Assembly (NCBI GenBank): GCA_022457155.1
Contig: JAJGOT010000157.1
Location: 1,319,501-1,383,500 of the forward strand
Reading direction: 5' to 3'
Origin: Cladopsammia gracilis
Taxonomy: Eukaryota; Cnidaria; Anthozoa; Scleractinia; Dendrophylliidae
DNA: 64,000 nucleotides
Shown: positions 11,637-22,239 of the stretch, in pieces
How the letters are laid out: every line of letters starts with the position of its first letter
Numbering within the stretch: position 1 is the stretch's first letter
Notes under the pieces: model-generated
Told to the model about the DNA's origin: nothing
The model's database searches: none
The model's input: the letters and a program-made list of their open reading frames with translations, nothing else
Translations under genes and position numbers: made by a program

Positions 11637-12542
11637 TTGAAGTTTTTTGGGATGATTTCAATGTCCACAAAGAGAAAAGATAGGTCTCCAAGCACGAAGA
11701 CAACCAAAGACTCGCCAGACGAGAAGAAAAGTAAAGAAGAGGTAAAAGAATTACGAAGCGATTCCGACGAGGCCTTCGAGGCGCTGGAAATGGCGGAAAG
11801 TTTGGGTAGCAAATTGGAAGTAATAATGCGTAAGCTGAACAAACTCGACGTCATTGAAGCCAGAATTAACGAGGTGTTCACGACGCTTTCAAGTATTCAA
11901 CAGTCGCTAATTTGTCTAGAAGAGGACGTTGAGAAGCTTAAAACCAAGACCGGGAAACTGGATAACGTTGTTAAAGAACTTGAAGAGAGCGTAAGTTTTA
12001 ATGACGAAGACATCAGCAACTTAAAACGTGACACAAAGGGTGCGGAAAAGGAACTAACCGATCTCAGGAAACAAATTCTTTATTTAGAAACATATTCCAG
12101 GAGGGAAAATGCGATATTTCATGGTATAGAGGAAATGGAAAATACGGACGATTCCCAGCAATTGCTTGAGGAAACGAGGAAAGTTATGTATACCTTTATG
12201 GAAGAGCATCTTGACATCGAGAACCCTCAAGGAAAAATTGAATTCCAACGAATTCACCGTTTGGGGAAACCAAATCCAAGGAGAACTCGCCCAATAATTG
12301 CAAGATTCCTCAGGTATTCTGACAAAGAACTGGTTATGGACAAAGCCCGCAAGAAGTTAAAAGGAAAAGATTTCTATGTATCTGACGACATTCCGAAGCC
12401 TTTATACGAAGCAAGAAAGAATCAAATGAACAAATTTAAAGACGCAAAAAGTAAGGGATACTCTGCGTACTTCAACAAAGCCCATCCGGATAATTTATAT
12501 GTAAATGGTAAATATATCGCCCCTGACACGCCAATTGATTAA
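11637..12542 (+). CDS. L1-like ORF1 protein (RNA-binding chaperone)
   Basis: 301 codons. The first ~45 residues are charged and probably disordered. Residues about 45-155 are a long heptad-rich coiled coil (LEMAESLGSKLEVIMRKLNK, then EDVEKLKTKTGKLDNVVKEL), matching the trimerising rod of L1 ORF1p. An RRM-like core follows, opening at YLETYSRRENAIFHGIEE. The C-terminal part has RIHRLGKPNPRRTRPIIARF and a basic tail, as in L1 ORF1 C-terminal domains. Family knowledge: this protein coats element RNA for retrotransposition. ATG at 11,637 gives the longest frame; the ATGs at 11,652 and 11,661 are also in frame and cannot be excluded. Confidence 0.85.
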   Translation: MKFFGMISMSTKRKDRSPSTKTTKDSPDEKKSKEEVKELRSDSDEAFEALEMAESLGSKLEVIMRKLNKLDVIEARINEVFTTLSSIQQSLICLEEDVEKLKTKTGKLDNVVKELEESVSFNDEDISNLKRDTKGAEKELTDLRKQILYLETYSRRENAIFHGIEEMENTDDSQQLLEETRKVMYTFMEEHLDIENPQGKIEFQRIHRLGKPNPRRTRPIIARFLRYSDKELVMDKARKKLKGKDFYVSDDIPKPLYEARKNQMNKFKDAKSKGYSAYFNKAHPDNLYVNGKYIAPDTPID

Positions 12543-12904
12543 TTTTCCTTGATTTTCAGCGTTGATGTAATTTTCCTGAATTTTGTCTTTTCTTGTTCAA
12601 ACAAAGCGAATATTGCATTTCTATCTCTTTGTGGCATTGTACTTCTTTAATGCAACACTATTTTTGAGTTATAAATTGTATATTATATTATAACCACTGC
12701 CGACCACCTTTTCGGAGTGCTCTAAACAAAACATCCGACGGAAAGCAGGCATCGCTCAACTCGAGGTAATTTTTATGTTATTTGTTTTATGTATCTATGT
12801 TTATGTAAATGTGTGTGGTACTTTATGGACATATTGTGCAACAGCTGCAGGGTTTTGGCGCCGACACATGAGGGAATTATTCAACAAACTAAACAAAATT
12901 ATTT

Positions 12905-15900
12905 ATGGAATTGACAATAGCATCGTTAAATGTCAGGGGACTAAGAGATGACATTAAAAGAAGAGAAGTGTTTAAATGGCTCCGAGCAAAAAAATATGCA
13001 ATTTATATGCTGCAAGAAGTTCACTCAACTGACAATACTAATCACAAATGGTCGGCAGAATGGGGCTATCGAACTATTTTTAGTACCTACATGAGCAGCA
13101 AGGCAGGGGTAGGCATACTTTTCAACAACAACTTTAATTTGGTAATTCAAAAAGTTTACACAGACCCTTCCGGACGTTTCATTATTTGTGATATAAAAGC
13201 GGATGAAAAGCTCTTAACCTTGGCTAACATCTATGCTCCAAATGAAGACAACCCAGATTTTTTCAGTGTTTTTTTTGAACACCTCACGGATTTTGAATGC
13301 GATGATATTATTATAGGAGGCGATTATAATATGGTACTTGATATAGAAAAGGACAAGAAAGGCGGCCGCGCTAGAACACATCAAAACTGTCTTAAAATTA
13401 TTCAGGAATTTTCAGAAAAATTTGACTTAGTGGATGTCTGGAGACTTATACACCCTGAAATTAGAAGATATACATGGCGCCAATGTCATCCAAAGGTACA
13501 ATGTAGACTAGATTTTTTCTTAGTTAGTCAAAGTACAGTTAATATCACATCTCTCGCAGACATTACTCCTGGTTATAAAACTGACCATTCTATGATTATT
13601 TTAGGTTTACTACTGCATTCCAATCCACGGGGTCCGGGTTTTTGGAAATTGAACACATCTCTTCTATTGGAAATGGACTATGTTAATCAAATTAAGACAA
13701 CGATTCGAGAAACTAGAGAGGAATATAATGATCCTGAACTGGTCAACCCATCACTTCTTTGGGAAATGATAAAGCTAAAAGTGCGTGAGAAATCAATTTA
13801 TTATTCCAAGATTAAAAACAAACAACAGAAACAACAGACAACTGAACTAGAACAAGTTATTGCTAAATTGGAAGAAAAAATCGACAAAATGGACATTAGT
13901 GATCCGCAATTGTTTCTTTTTGAAAATCAGTTAAATACGAAAAAGGCAGAAATGGAAAAAATCATTGAATTTCGCACTAAAGGCGCAATACTGAGATCCA
14001 GGACAAAATGGTACAATGAAGGAGAGAAAAACACAAAATATTTTCTAAACCTGGAAAAACGACACTTTAAACAGGGAACAATAAGCCAAATTAAAACAAA
14101 TGACAATGAAACCGTCACCTCCGATAAACAAATTTTAATTGAATGCGAAATATTTTATAAGAACCTTTATACATCTAAACATAAAACAAGGAACGATTAT
14201 GATACAACTTTTTTCTTTGAACACGAAAATGATACAGTCCTCCATGATTATGAACAGAATGCGTGTGAAGGTGTGCTTACAGAAAAAGAGTGCCTCGAGG
14301 CTCTAAAAAACATGGAAACTGAAAAAACTCCTGGAACTGACGGGCTGCCTGCCGAATTTTATAAGGTTTTTTGGAAAGATATATCGGTCACTCTAATCAA
14401 TGCTTTAAATTATGCCTATGAAAAGGGACAACTTTCAGTAACCCAGAGAAGAGGAATTATCAAACTTATACCTAAGAAAGATACAGAACCCTATTTTCTT
14501 AAAAACTGGAGACCCTTAACTCTACTAAATTGTGATTATAAAATAGCGGCAAAATCGATTGCTAACCGCTTAAAAATTTTTATCCCTAAACTTATTAATA
14601 ATGACCAGACGGGCTTCATCAAAGATAGATTTATTGGAGAAAATATACGACTCATAGACAGTGTTATTTGCTATGCCAAAGAAAAAAATTTACCTGGACT
14701 ACTCCTATTTTTGGATTTTGAAAAAGCATTTGATACAATCGAATGGCCTTTTATTAGAAAAACTTTAGAATATTTTGGTTTCGGAACCAGCATCACTAGG
14801 TGGGTAAACCTTTTTTATTACCACCCAGAAAGCTGTATTTTAAACAATGGATGGGCGACCAATTTTTTTAAAATCCAACGAGGTGTTAGACAGGGTTGCC
14901 CTCTCTCGCCTTACCTTTTTATTTTATCAGCAGAGGTTTTGGCTAAGGCAATTCGTAAAAATAAAAATATTAACGGCATGCGCGTAAAGAACAAAGAAAT
15001 TAAGCTGAGTCAGTATGCAGACGACACGACGCTAATATTAGACGGGTCTAGAGAATCTCTATTGGCCTCACTTCAACTGTTAGATGGTTTCTATGAGGCC
15101 TCCGGCTTGAGGCTCAATGACAAAAAAACAGAAGCTCTTTGGATAGGAGCAAATTGCGGAAATCAAGAAATACTACTCACTGGGCGAAATCTTAAATGGC
15201 TAAAACACAAAGTTAAAACGTTAGGAGTTTGGCTCTCAGTTGATCCGGAAGCTACCGCAACCCTCAATTATAATGACAAACTAGATAAAGTACGGAGCAT
15301 TTTAAGCTGCTGGAAATATCGCAGGCTTACTATGATAGGTCAAATAGCAGTTCTAAAAAGTTTAGTAGCTTCTCAACTCGTTTATGTGCTGTCTCCTTTA
15401 CGCACAAATGTGAAAGCTGTCAAAGAAGTAAACAAACTATTCTATTCTTTTCTCTGGAATGAAAAAGGAGATAAAATCAAACGAAAAGTCATTATTAATG
15501 ATTACTCAAAGGGCGGACTAAAAATGATAGATGTAGAGTCTTTTAATAAGTCTCTAAAAACCATATGGATAAAAAAATATTTAGATAAAAATAACCAAGG
15601 AAAATGGAAATTGTTTTTTGATCTTGATTTAGAGAGATTTGGAGGCACAATATTTCTCACGGGCAACCTTAATATGAATGACATCAATAAGATCTACAAA
15701 ATCCATAACGGTTTTATAAAAGAGGCTCTCACAATTTGGACGGAAATAAATTTTGAGAACCAAATAATTTCTGAGAATCAATTTCTTGACCAAAGCTTAT
15801 GGCATAATTCACTTATTAGAGTTAATAATCGACCTCTTTTCTTTCCAGAGTGGTATAAAAAAGGAATTATACAAGTGAAACATCTGAAAGATGACTCAAA

Positions 15901-16678
15901 TAATTACCTATCTTTAACTGGCCTGCAAGAAAAATACTGTTTGACCGTATGCCCTTTAAAGTACTATGGTCTCTTGTCTGCTCTTAAATGCCTCTGGAAT
16001 ATACATAAAAATAAATGTGTTACAAATAACTCTGAATATGAAAGCTTTTCCACAAGATTGATGCGAGCCAATAAAACAAGCCCATTGGTATATAATAAAC
16101 TTATAGAGAGAAAAAGCATTCTTCCTACACAAAGTCAACAGAAATGGAAAAGAGATTGCAACTTAAACGATGATAAATGTATCAACTGGTGCGAGGCATA
16201 CCTTCTGGCTTCCAAATGCACAAAAAGCACGAGACTTATCGAATTCCAATTCAAGTTTTTACATAGACGAATACCAACTAATGAATTTCTACATAAAATA
16301 GGAATAAAAAATGATCCAAAATGTTCCTTTTGTGAAAAAGAACCAGATAAACTTGAACACCTTTTTTGGTCTTGTCCTAAAGTTGTTTCTTTTTGGAATT
16401 TTTTAATGACGCGGTTAACTCTATCCCAAATTATTTCAGAAAATTATATAATGAGTACATCTGTTGCTTTGGGACTGATGCCGGATGCTTCAAAAAACCA
16501 TCTACAATTAAATTTCTGCTTTCTGCTAGCAAGACACTACATCTGGATTTGTAAATGCAAAGAAACAGCACCTACAATCGAATGCTTCCTGCGATACGTT
16601 AAAACAATTTATGAAATCGAAGTCAAAGCGGGTGACACTCTCCCCAAAAAATGGAAACTCCTAGACACTCTAAAGTAA
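12905..16678 (+). CDS. L1-like ORF2: endonuclease and reverse transcriptase
   Basis: 1,257 codons. Residues ~1-235 form an APE-type endonuclease with the expected catalytic motifs (LNVRGLRD, LQEVHS, IYAPNED, GGDYNMVLD, RLDFFLVS, TDHSMI). Residues ~450-760 are the reverse transcriptase: TPGTDGLPAEFY, NWRPLTLLNCDYK, FLDFEKAFDTIEW, GVRQGCPLSPYLF and the catalytic YADDTTLIL. The C-terminus has a Cys/His knuckle, CSFC...HLFWSCP. All key residues are present and no stop or frameshift occurs. Family knowledge: it nicks target DNA and primes reverse transcription on the cut. The L1/Tx1 placement rests on the two-ORF layout and the poly(A) tail. Confidence 0.92.
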   Translation: MELTIASLNVRGLRDDIKRREVFKWLRAKKYAIYMLQEVHSTDNTNHKWSAEWGYRTIFSTYMSSKAGVGILFNNNFNLVIQKVYTDPSGRFIICDIKADEKLLTLANIYAPNEDNPDFFSVFFEHLTDFECDDIIIGGDYNMVLDIEKDKKGGRARTHQNCLKIIQEFSEKFDLVDVWRLIHPEIRRYTWRQCHPKVQCRLDFFLVSQSTVNITSLADITPGYKTDHSMIILGLLLHSNPRGPGFWKLNTSLLLEMDYVNQIKTTIRETREEYNDPELVNPSLLWEMIKLKVREKSIYYSKIKNKQQKQQTTELEQVIAKLEEKIDKMDISDPQLFLFENQLNTKKAEMEKIIEFRTKGAILRSRTKWYNEGEKNTKYFLNLEKRHFKQGTISQIKTNDNETVTSDKQILIECEIFYKNLYTSKHKTRNDYDTTFFFEHENDTVLHDYEQNACEGVLTEKECLEALKNMETEKTPGTDGLPAEFYKVFWKDISVTLINALNYAYEKGQLSVTQRRGIIKLIPKKDTEPYFLKNWRPLTLLNCDYKIAAKSIANRLKIFIPKLINNDQTGFIKDRFIGENIRLIDSVICYAKEKNLPGLLLFLDFEKAFDTIEWPFIRKTLEYFGFGTSITRWVNLFYYHPESCILNNGWATNFFKIQRGVRQGCPLSPYLFILSAEVLAKAIRKNKNINGMRVKNKEIKLSQYADDTTLILDGSRESLLASLQLLDGFYEASGLRLNDKKTEALWIGANCGNQEILLTGRNLKWLKHKVKTLGVWLSVDPEATATLNYNDKLDKVRSILSCWKYRRLTMIGQIAVLKSLVASQLVYVLSPLRTNVKAVKEVNKLFYSFLWNEKGDKIKRKVIINDYSKGGLKMIDVESFNKSLKTIWIKKYLDKNNQGKWKLFFDLDLERFGGTIFLTGNLNMNDINKIYKIHNGFIKEALTIWTEINFENQIISENQFLDQSLWHNSLIRVNNRPLFFPEWYKKGIIQVKHLKDDSNNYLSLTGLQEKYCLTVCPLKYYGLLSALKCLWNIHKNKCVTNNSEYESFSTRLMRANKTSPLVYNKLIERKSILPTQSQQKWKRDCNLNDDKCINWCEAYLLASKCTKSTRLIEFQFKFLHRRIPTNEFLHKIGIKNDPKCSFCEKEPDKLEHLFWSCPKVVSFWNFLMTRLTLSQIISENYIMSTSVALGLMPDASKNHLQLNFCFLLARHYIWICKCKETAPTIECFLRYVKTIYEIEVKAGDTLPKKWKLLDTLK

Positions 16679-16959
16679 GAGATCCCCCCCTCCGTTCCCC
16701 TCCTCCCCCTCCTCCTGTAGCAATATCCTTCAGTAGAAGTTGGCGAAAATGCCCTGTAAAGACTGGCACAATGTTTTTTAAACCCCTTTTCTCACCATTG
16801 TTATTAACTGTGTAAATAAGTAATGTGAGTAGTCAAATGTGTAAGTATCGTTTGTAAATAATGTACTTAGTATAACAAGTGATGTAAATACTGTTAGTAT
16901 AATAATGTAATTCGTGAATCAATGTAAGTAAGTTATGTAAAGTTTAATAAAAGTTTTGT

Positions 16960-16999
<40 letters not shown>
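16679..16999 (+). other. 3' UTR and poly(A) tail of the L1-like element
   Basis: A pyrimidine-rich start (16,685-16,716), several TGTAAATA-type words, an AATAAA at about 16,947, and then about 38 A to 16,999. Confidence 0.8.
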
Positions 17000-17003
<4 letters not shown>

Positions 17004-19004
17004 GAGAATAGGTGATGGGGTTTTGAATAAATTAACAATACCAATGTGATCGATCAAATGATAAACAGCCGAGCATAGCGTGACATAAATACGAGATGTG
17101 TGGAGTTTCAACGTGACTCCGGCCATGACGTAATGCTTGAGAATTGTTTACTCAGCAGACTTGCCAGGACGTGTTATTCGATCTAAACTCAACTGTTCGA
17201 CAACTGATTGATTTGGTTAGAAAAGTTCAACCCGCTTTCCTTTTACCAGAAAAATAACACATCCGAAAATCACAGCGAATTAATGTTTAACTATTCCGTC
17301 GAAATAAGAACGGTAAATATTTCAATTGTAGTTGCTTAATTATTGGTTACAGTTCGCAGTACTACTTATGAAAACACAATAAAATCACACACGGTAGCGA
17401 TATACAAAGGATATAAATCGCAAAGCAGAGCCAAAAACATAAATTTAGAACTTGTATATTTTTTTCGCTTTAAAAGCCTTGAAACCACCTACAACAAGGA
17501 ATCAGGATTGTTTAAACACAGGCATTTTGGAGAATCGGTGATAGGATTTCGAATACATGAACAATGTCAACATGATCGATCAAATGATTAACAGCTGACC
17601 ATAGCGTGACATAAATTCGAAATGTTTGGAATTTCAACGTGACTCCATGGCGTAATGCTTGAGAATTGTTTACTCAGTAGTTGACGTGCCGGGACGTGTT
17701 TTATTCATTCGATCTAAACTCAACTGTTTGACAATTGATTTGGTTAGAAAAGTTCAACGCGCTTTCCTTTTACCAGAAATAGAACACATCCTGAAATCAC
17801 AGCGATTTAATGTTTAACAATTCCGTCGAAATTAGAACGGTAAATATTTCAATTGTAGTTTGTCGTTTAGATGACATCACTGATTTCTGAAAACCGGAAG
17901 TAAATTAGGTACGGTGTTGGCCGCAGCAAAATCGATTCCCGGGGCAGGTGACACGACAGAAACAAGTAGCCCGATGGGCTTCGAAACTGGCTCGTTTTGT
18001 TTCAGTTTTCACCCGGTTTTCATTTTAGAGTTTTATATTAGCAATCCACAGTATACAATCTAGAATATATTCATATGCACAGTCCAGTCTACATTTACAT
18101 TTACATTCCACAGCCCGCTTCAAGCACTCCTTAGGGACAGATTATTTTATTGTTAGGGGAGGGAGGAGGTGGGGGGGGGGGGGGGGGGGGTGGGCAATTA
18201 CCAGAAAAAAATTCCTGCATAGCAAAAGTAAAGAAAAAAATAATGCACAGAGAGCCAATGGAAAAAAGGTATGGAACAATCCCGAAAAAAAAAATTATTG
18301 CACAACATCAAGACGGAAAAAAAATTCATGATCAGAAAAATTGCCCACACCGCCACCCCCCCCCCCCCCCCCCCCCACACACACAAAAAAAGTCCCTCCC
18401 TTTGTAGGCTACAATTTCAGGTCTCTATTTTTTTTCCTCTAATCGGCTCGGTACTGTTAGAAAAAACACAAGTTTAGAATTTTGTATAATTTTTTTTTTC
18501 GCTTTAAAATCCTTGAAACCACCCACTACAAGGAATCAGGATTGTTTAAACACAGGCATTTTGGAGAATCGGTCATAGGATTTCGAATAAATTAACAATA
18601 TCAACATGATCGATCGCGACCATAGCGTGACATAAATTCGAGATGTTCGGAATTTCAACGTGACTCCATGGCGTAATGCTTAAGAATTGTTTACTCATCA
18701 GCTGACTTGCCGGGACGTGCTTTCTAAACTCAACTGTTTGACAATTGATTTGGTTAGAAAAGTTCAACCCGCTTTCCTTTTACTAGAAATAGAACACATT
18801 CTGAAATCACAGCGATTTAATGTTTAACAATTCCGTCGAAATTAGAACGGTAAATATTTCAATTGTAAATTGTCGTTTCGATGACATCACTGATTTCTGA
18901 AAACCGGAAGTAAACTAGGTACGGTGTTGGCCGCAGCAAAATCGATTCCCGGGGCAGGTGACACGACAGAAAAAAAAAAAAAAAAAAAAAAAGGGTATTT
19001 TAAG

Positions 19005-19998
19005 AACTGACTCGTCGCAAGCGACGAGCCAGTTAACAAGGAGCCCGTTGGGCTTCGAAACTGGCTCGTTTGGTCTCATTTTCCACCCGGTTTTCATTTT
19101 AGAGTCCACAATATAGAGCGTATGCACATGACGTCACGGCGGCCATATTGGTGTACCAAAACAATAGAACGGCGGCCATGTTGGTGTACCAAAACAATCC
19201 TGTGGGATTTGAACGCTTTTCTTATGTTAACACTTTCTTTTGTTCCAATAAATTTGCATAGCTGCTTGCCACGTGAGTGCATACGCTCTATACAATCTAG
19301 AGTCTATTAATATGCACAGTCCAGTCCACATTTACATTCCACAGTCCGCTTTACATTCCGCACTCTGCTTCAAGGAGGCTACAATTTCAGGTCTATATCT
19401 TTTTCTTTGAACTTTTTTTTGTTTTTTTCGCTTTAAAATCCTTGAAACCACCTACTACAAGGAATCAGGATTGTTTTAACACAGGCATTTTGGAGAATCG
19501 GTGATGGGGTTTCGAATAAATTAACAATATCAACATGATCGATCAAATAGCGTGACATAAATACGAGATGTGCGGAATTTGAACGTGACTCCACGGAGTA
19601 ATGCTTGAGAATATTGTTTACTCAGCAGTTCTGTGACCTGCCGGGACGTGTTTTGGTTAGAAAAGTTCAACTTGCTTTCCTTTTACCAGAAATAGATCGC
19701 ATCCAAAAATCACAGAGATTTAATTTTTAACAATTCCGTCGAAATTAGAACGGTAAATATTTGAATTATAGTTGCCGACATCACTGATTACGCCATTTCT
19801 GAAAACCGGAAGTGAACTAGGTACGGTGTTGGCCGCAGCAAAAGCGATTCCCGGGGCAGGTGACCCGACAGGCCGAAAAAAAAAAAAAGAGGGTATTTTA
19901 AGAACTGACTCGTCGAAGCGACGAGCCAGTTAAAAAAAAAAAAAAAAAAAAAGGAGGGTATTTTAAGAACTGACTCGTCGCAGAGCGACGAGCCAGTT
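19005..19998. repeat. Three copies of a GC-rich hairpin after A-tracts
   Basis: Arms AACTGACTCGTCG and CGACGAGCCAGTT face each other across a 2-5 nt loop at 19,005-19,034, 19,903-19,931 and 19,968-19,998. Each follows an A-tract and GGGTATTTTAAG. The last two are only 65 bp apart. Confidence 0.85.
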
Positions 19999-20626
19999 AA
20001 TAAAGATAGACAGGCTAAACACGGCTCCCACTCATCGCAAAAAAGTGTCTAATAAGCATAAAGCTTTCCCAGTAAGATTTCAGAGAGAATTGCTCCATTG
20101 GATCACAGTTATGAATTTGTTTTCTTCGATGATATTGACCTTTTGATCTCGGCGGATTCTCTCTCAAATTGAAAGAAGGATTTCATGCTGTCCAGAGCCG
20201 TTAGAATTATTTTATTTTTTTATGCCGTTGTTCGGTGCTAGCTCTTTTGGCACACATTGCGGTTTCTTTGGCTCACTTTTGTTGCAAGAAAAATACTTTA
20301 ATATCGACTAAAATTTGTTATCGCTTTGAAAGTGCTAGGATCCATTTCTCGGGCCGTGATGTCTAAAGCCAGTAAAGTCTGCGGTGTGCAAGACTTGTGT
20401 TAGAAGCAAGATCATTCTCGAGAAAATAAATACCAAATGACAAGCTGTTGTTTTGTAAATTTACTTACAATTGAAAAAAATTTTCTTCGCGGCTTTCAGA
20501 CCAAAGCACGTGTTGTTACTTTGCATACCGCTAGTAACTCGATCTTTTAACTCGAACTCGATATTTTAACTCGATATTTTAACTCGAAACTCGGACTCGT
20601 AACTCGAACTCGAACTCATGAAATTG

Positions 20627-22190
20627 ACAGACCCTATATTCAGTGAAACAAACTAAACAGCAAACTAATCGATACGGCAAAAATACAATAAAAGTAAAAT
20701 ATAATATCGGGGACTATTATATTCCACTTTTATTTTAGGAAAACGCTCAAAACTATTGTACTCTGGCAGGACCCACCAACTGACAAAAAGACTGGTGGTC
20801 TCTCCTCCACCTAAAAAGATGATGTCTTGTTGGCATGGCAAACTATTTGGTGACATCCGCCTTATAATTTTTTTTTGGTCACGCCCCCACGCTTGACCTC
20901 CGGAAATTTGGCCAAAAACAGTAAAATTTTCACCTAAATGTAATTTCTGAAGTTTAATAGGAACCCCGTCTTCCATAGTCTTGAAAAATCCTTTCTCTGG
21001 CCGCGGTCGCTTACTTTGAGACGCCATTTGCGATATGAGATTAACAGCTAACATATTAACTGATATTAATACGCATGTGCAAATGCAATTCTATCATGCC
21101 ACGCGTGCGCATAATCTCCCAGACGCAAATGTCACTTTCAAAGGAGCAATAGTTTGGCATGTAGCCCCATTTCTATAAGGGGTAGAAAGTGAGAGAAAGA
21201 TTCAAATGTTCCCTTGCCGTTTTACTTACCAGCAATGCAAGCTTCATGCACACAGAATATTTAACCTTATCTCCAATTTTTAAGCCAAAACATTTTGTCC
21301 ATTACACCCATCAGATTGGTGGTATCTTGCTTTAAGCCCACTACCCCAACACCCTAGGTGGGTCCATAATCCAGTATACTTGTTATGACCACTTATCTCT
21401 GTTTTTATGCCGTATGGATTTAGTTTGCCGTTTAGTTTGTTTAACTTTAAGCATTAATACTGATCTAGGTGATAGTTGATTCTATGTATTATTTCGTATT
21501 TATTCATATATGCACGTATTTAACTTTGTAAGATTAGTAATATTAGTAAAAAGGGAATTGGTAATTAGTAATTACCAACCCCTTAGTAAGGGGATTAGTA
21601 ATATTAGTAATATTAGTAAAAAGGGAAATATTAGTAATATTAGTAAAAAGGGAATTGACAAGATTTAGTGTTACTGGCCTTTTAAAACTAAATAGGTACA
21701 AACTTCTATTTTTTTATTATTGATTTTTAAGTAAAATAACAATTGAGTAAACATTAGTATTCCAGTTAAAAATAATTTTATAGCATTCTTTCTTTTCAAA
21801 AAATATTCAACTTCGACTATCTGCCTTGCTTTAATGTCTGAATGACAATATAAAACAAACGCATAATTCGCATCAGACGAATAATCAGCTAACGATTAAA
21901 ATTTTTCAAATTTTACGCCGAAAGACTAAATTTTGGGCCGTTTTAGGGCTAACGGTTTTAACCGTTAGCCCTAAAAACCTCATTGAGACCTCATTGAGAC
22001 CCTACGCATTACATCCAAGTCGAAAGATGCGTCTCTCAAGATAATCACGCCGTCAATTTACGGTATCTCTCATTTATAACTACTCGCTAACGTCGACTGA
22101 TGATTTGAAGCTGCAGCAAAGTTGTTTCATTGCCAATTGTTATTCAATAGCAATGAAATCCATTTTTCTTATCGATCAGAGCGGTTATCG
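20627..22190. other. Intergenic, 3' side of the cyclase gene
   Basis: Apart from the doubtful ORF, this holds a short local repeat of ATTAGTAATATTAGTAAAAAGGG (about 21,530-21,660) and AT-rich DNA. No gene is supported. Confidence 0.5.
20665..21024 (-). CDS. Unrecognised ORF, doubtful
   Basis: A minus-strand frame starting MASQSKRPRPEKGFFKTMED reads about 119 codons to 20,665. It has a basic start and a Gly-rich middle (FLGGGETTS). I recognise no domain, see no splice context, and find no second copy nearby. It overlaps the right edge of the inverted-array block. It may be a chance ORF or transposon debris. Confidence 0.15.
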   Translation of the reverse strand, partial: ASQSKRPRPEKGFFKTMEDGVPIKLQKLHLGENFTVFGQISGGQAWGRDQKKIIRRMSPNSLPCQQDIIFLGGGETTSLFVSWWVLPEYNSFERFPKIKVEYNSPRYYILLLLYFCRID

Positions 22191-22196
22191 TTTATT
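22191..22196 (-). terminator. Candidate polyadenylation signal of the cyclase gene
   Basis: AATAAA on the minus strand, 44 nt past the TAA stop codon (22,240-22,242). It is the first canonical signal in the 3' flank. Confidence 0.5.
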
Positions 22197-22239
22197 TTCC
22201 CTAAAGTTGAACCTACTCCATGTCTCCATTGTTCGGGAG

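Larger units (their letters stand above)
11569..16999 (+). mobile_element. Full-length L1/Tx1-like non-LTR retrotransposon
   Basis: A 5.43-kb element begins GAGAGACTGGAGCGAGC and ends in about 38 A residues. It is flanked by the 13-bp duplication TTTGGAGAATAGG (11,556-11,568 and 17,000-17,012). The duplicated word belongs to the surrounding tandem repeat, and the interrupted unit continues on the far side. The two ORFs are open without a frameshift, so the copy looks young and possibly autonomous. The 5' UTR is short (68 bp) and the ORFs are separated by 362 bp. Confidence 0.93.
10981..19999 (+). repeat. Tandem array of ~0.5-1 kb repeat units
   Basis: Landmarks recur in order: GGGCTTCGAAACTGGCTCGT (10,991; 17,976; 19,051), CATTTTGGAGAAT (11,554; 17,521; 18,558; 19,488), the CCGGAAGT...GGTACGGTGTTGGCCGCAGC block (17.9, 18.9 and 19.8 kb), and a G-tract/C-tract pair (11,165-11,181 with 11,370-11,383; 18,172-18,190 with 18,356-18,376). 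With the L1 element removed, spacings of CATTTTGG are about 523, 1037 and 930 bp. Units end in A-tracts and a GACTCGTCG hairpin. The array is noncoding. Confidence 0.8.
9879..20626. other. 10.7-kb block bounded by inverted GAGTTCGAGTT arrays
   Basis: The left border has CAATTTTATGAGTTCGAGTT followed by more GAGTTCGAGTTAG units to about 9950. The right border has the inverse, units of AACTCGAACTCG ending CTCATGAAATTG at 20,626. The block lacks host exons. It contains unassigned DNA (10.0-10.98 kb, 20.0-20.5 kb), a broken tandem array and an L1-like insertion. No transposase was found and no target duplication is obvious, so a transposon identity is only a hypothesis. Confidence 0.45.

Noticed and set aside
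16944..17126. Minus-strand ORF starting in the poly(A) tail
   Set aside because: It is produced by the poly(T) complement of the L1-like tail.
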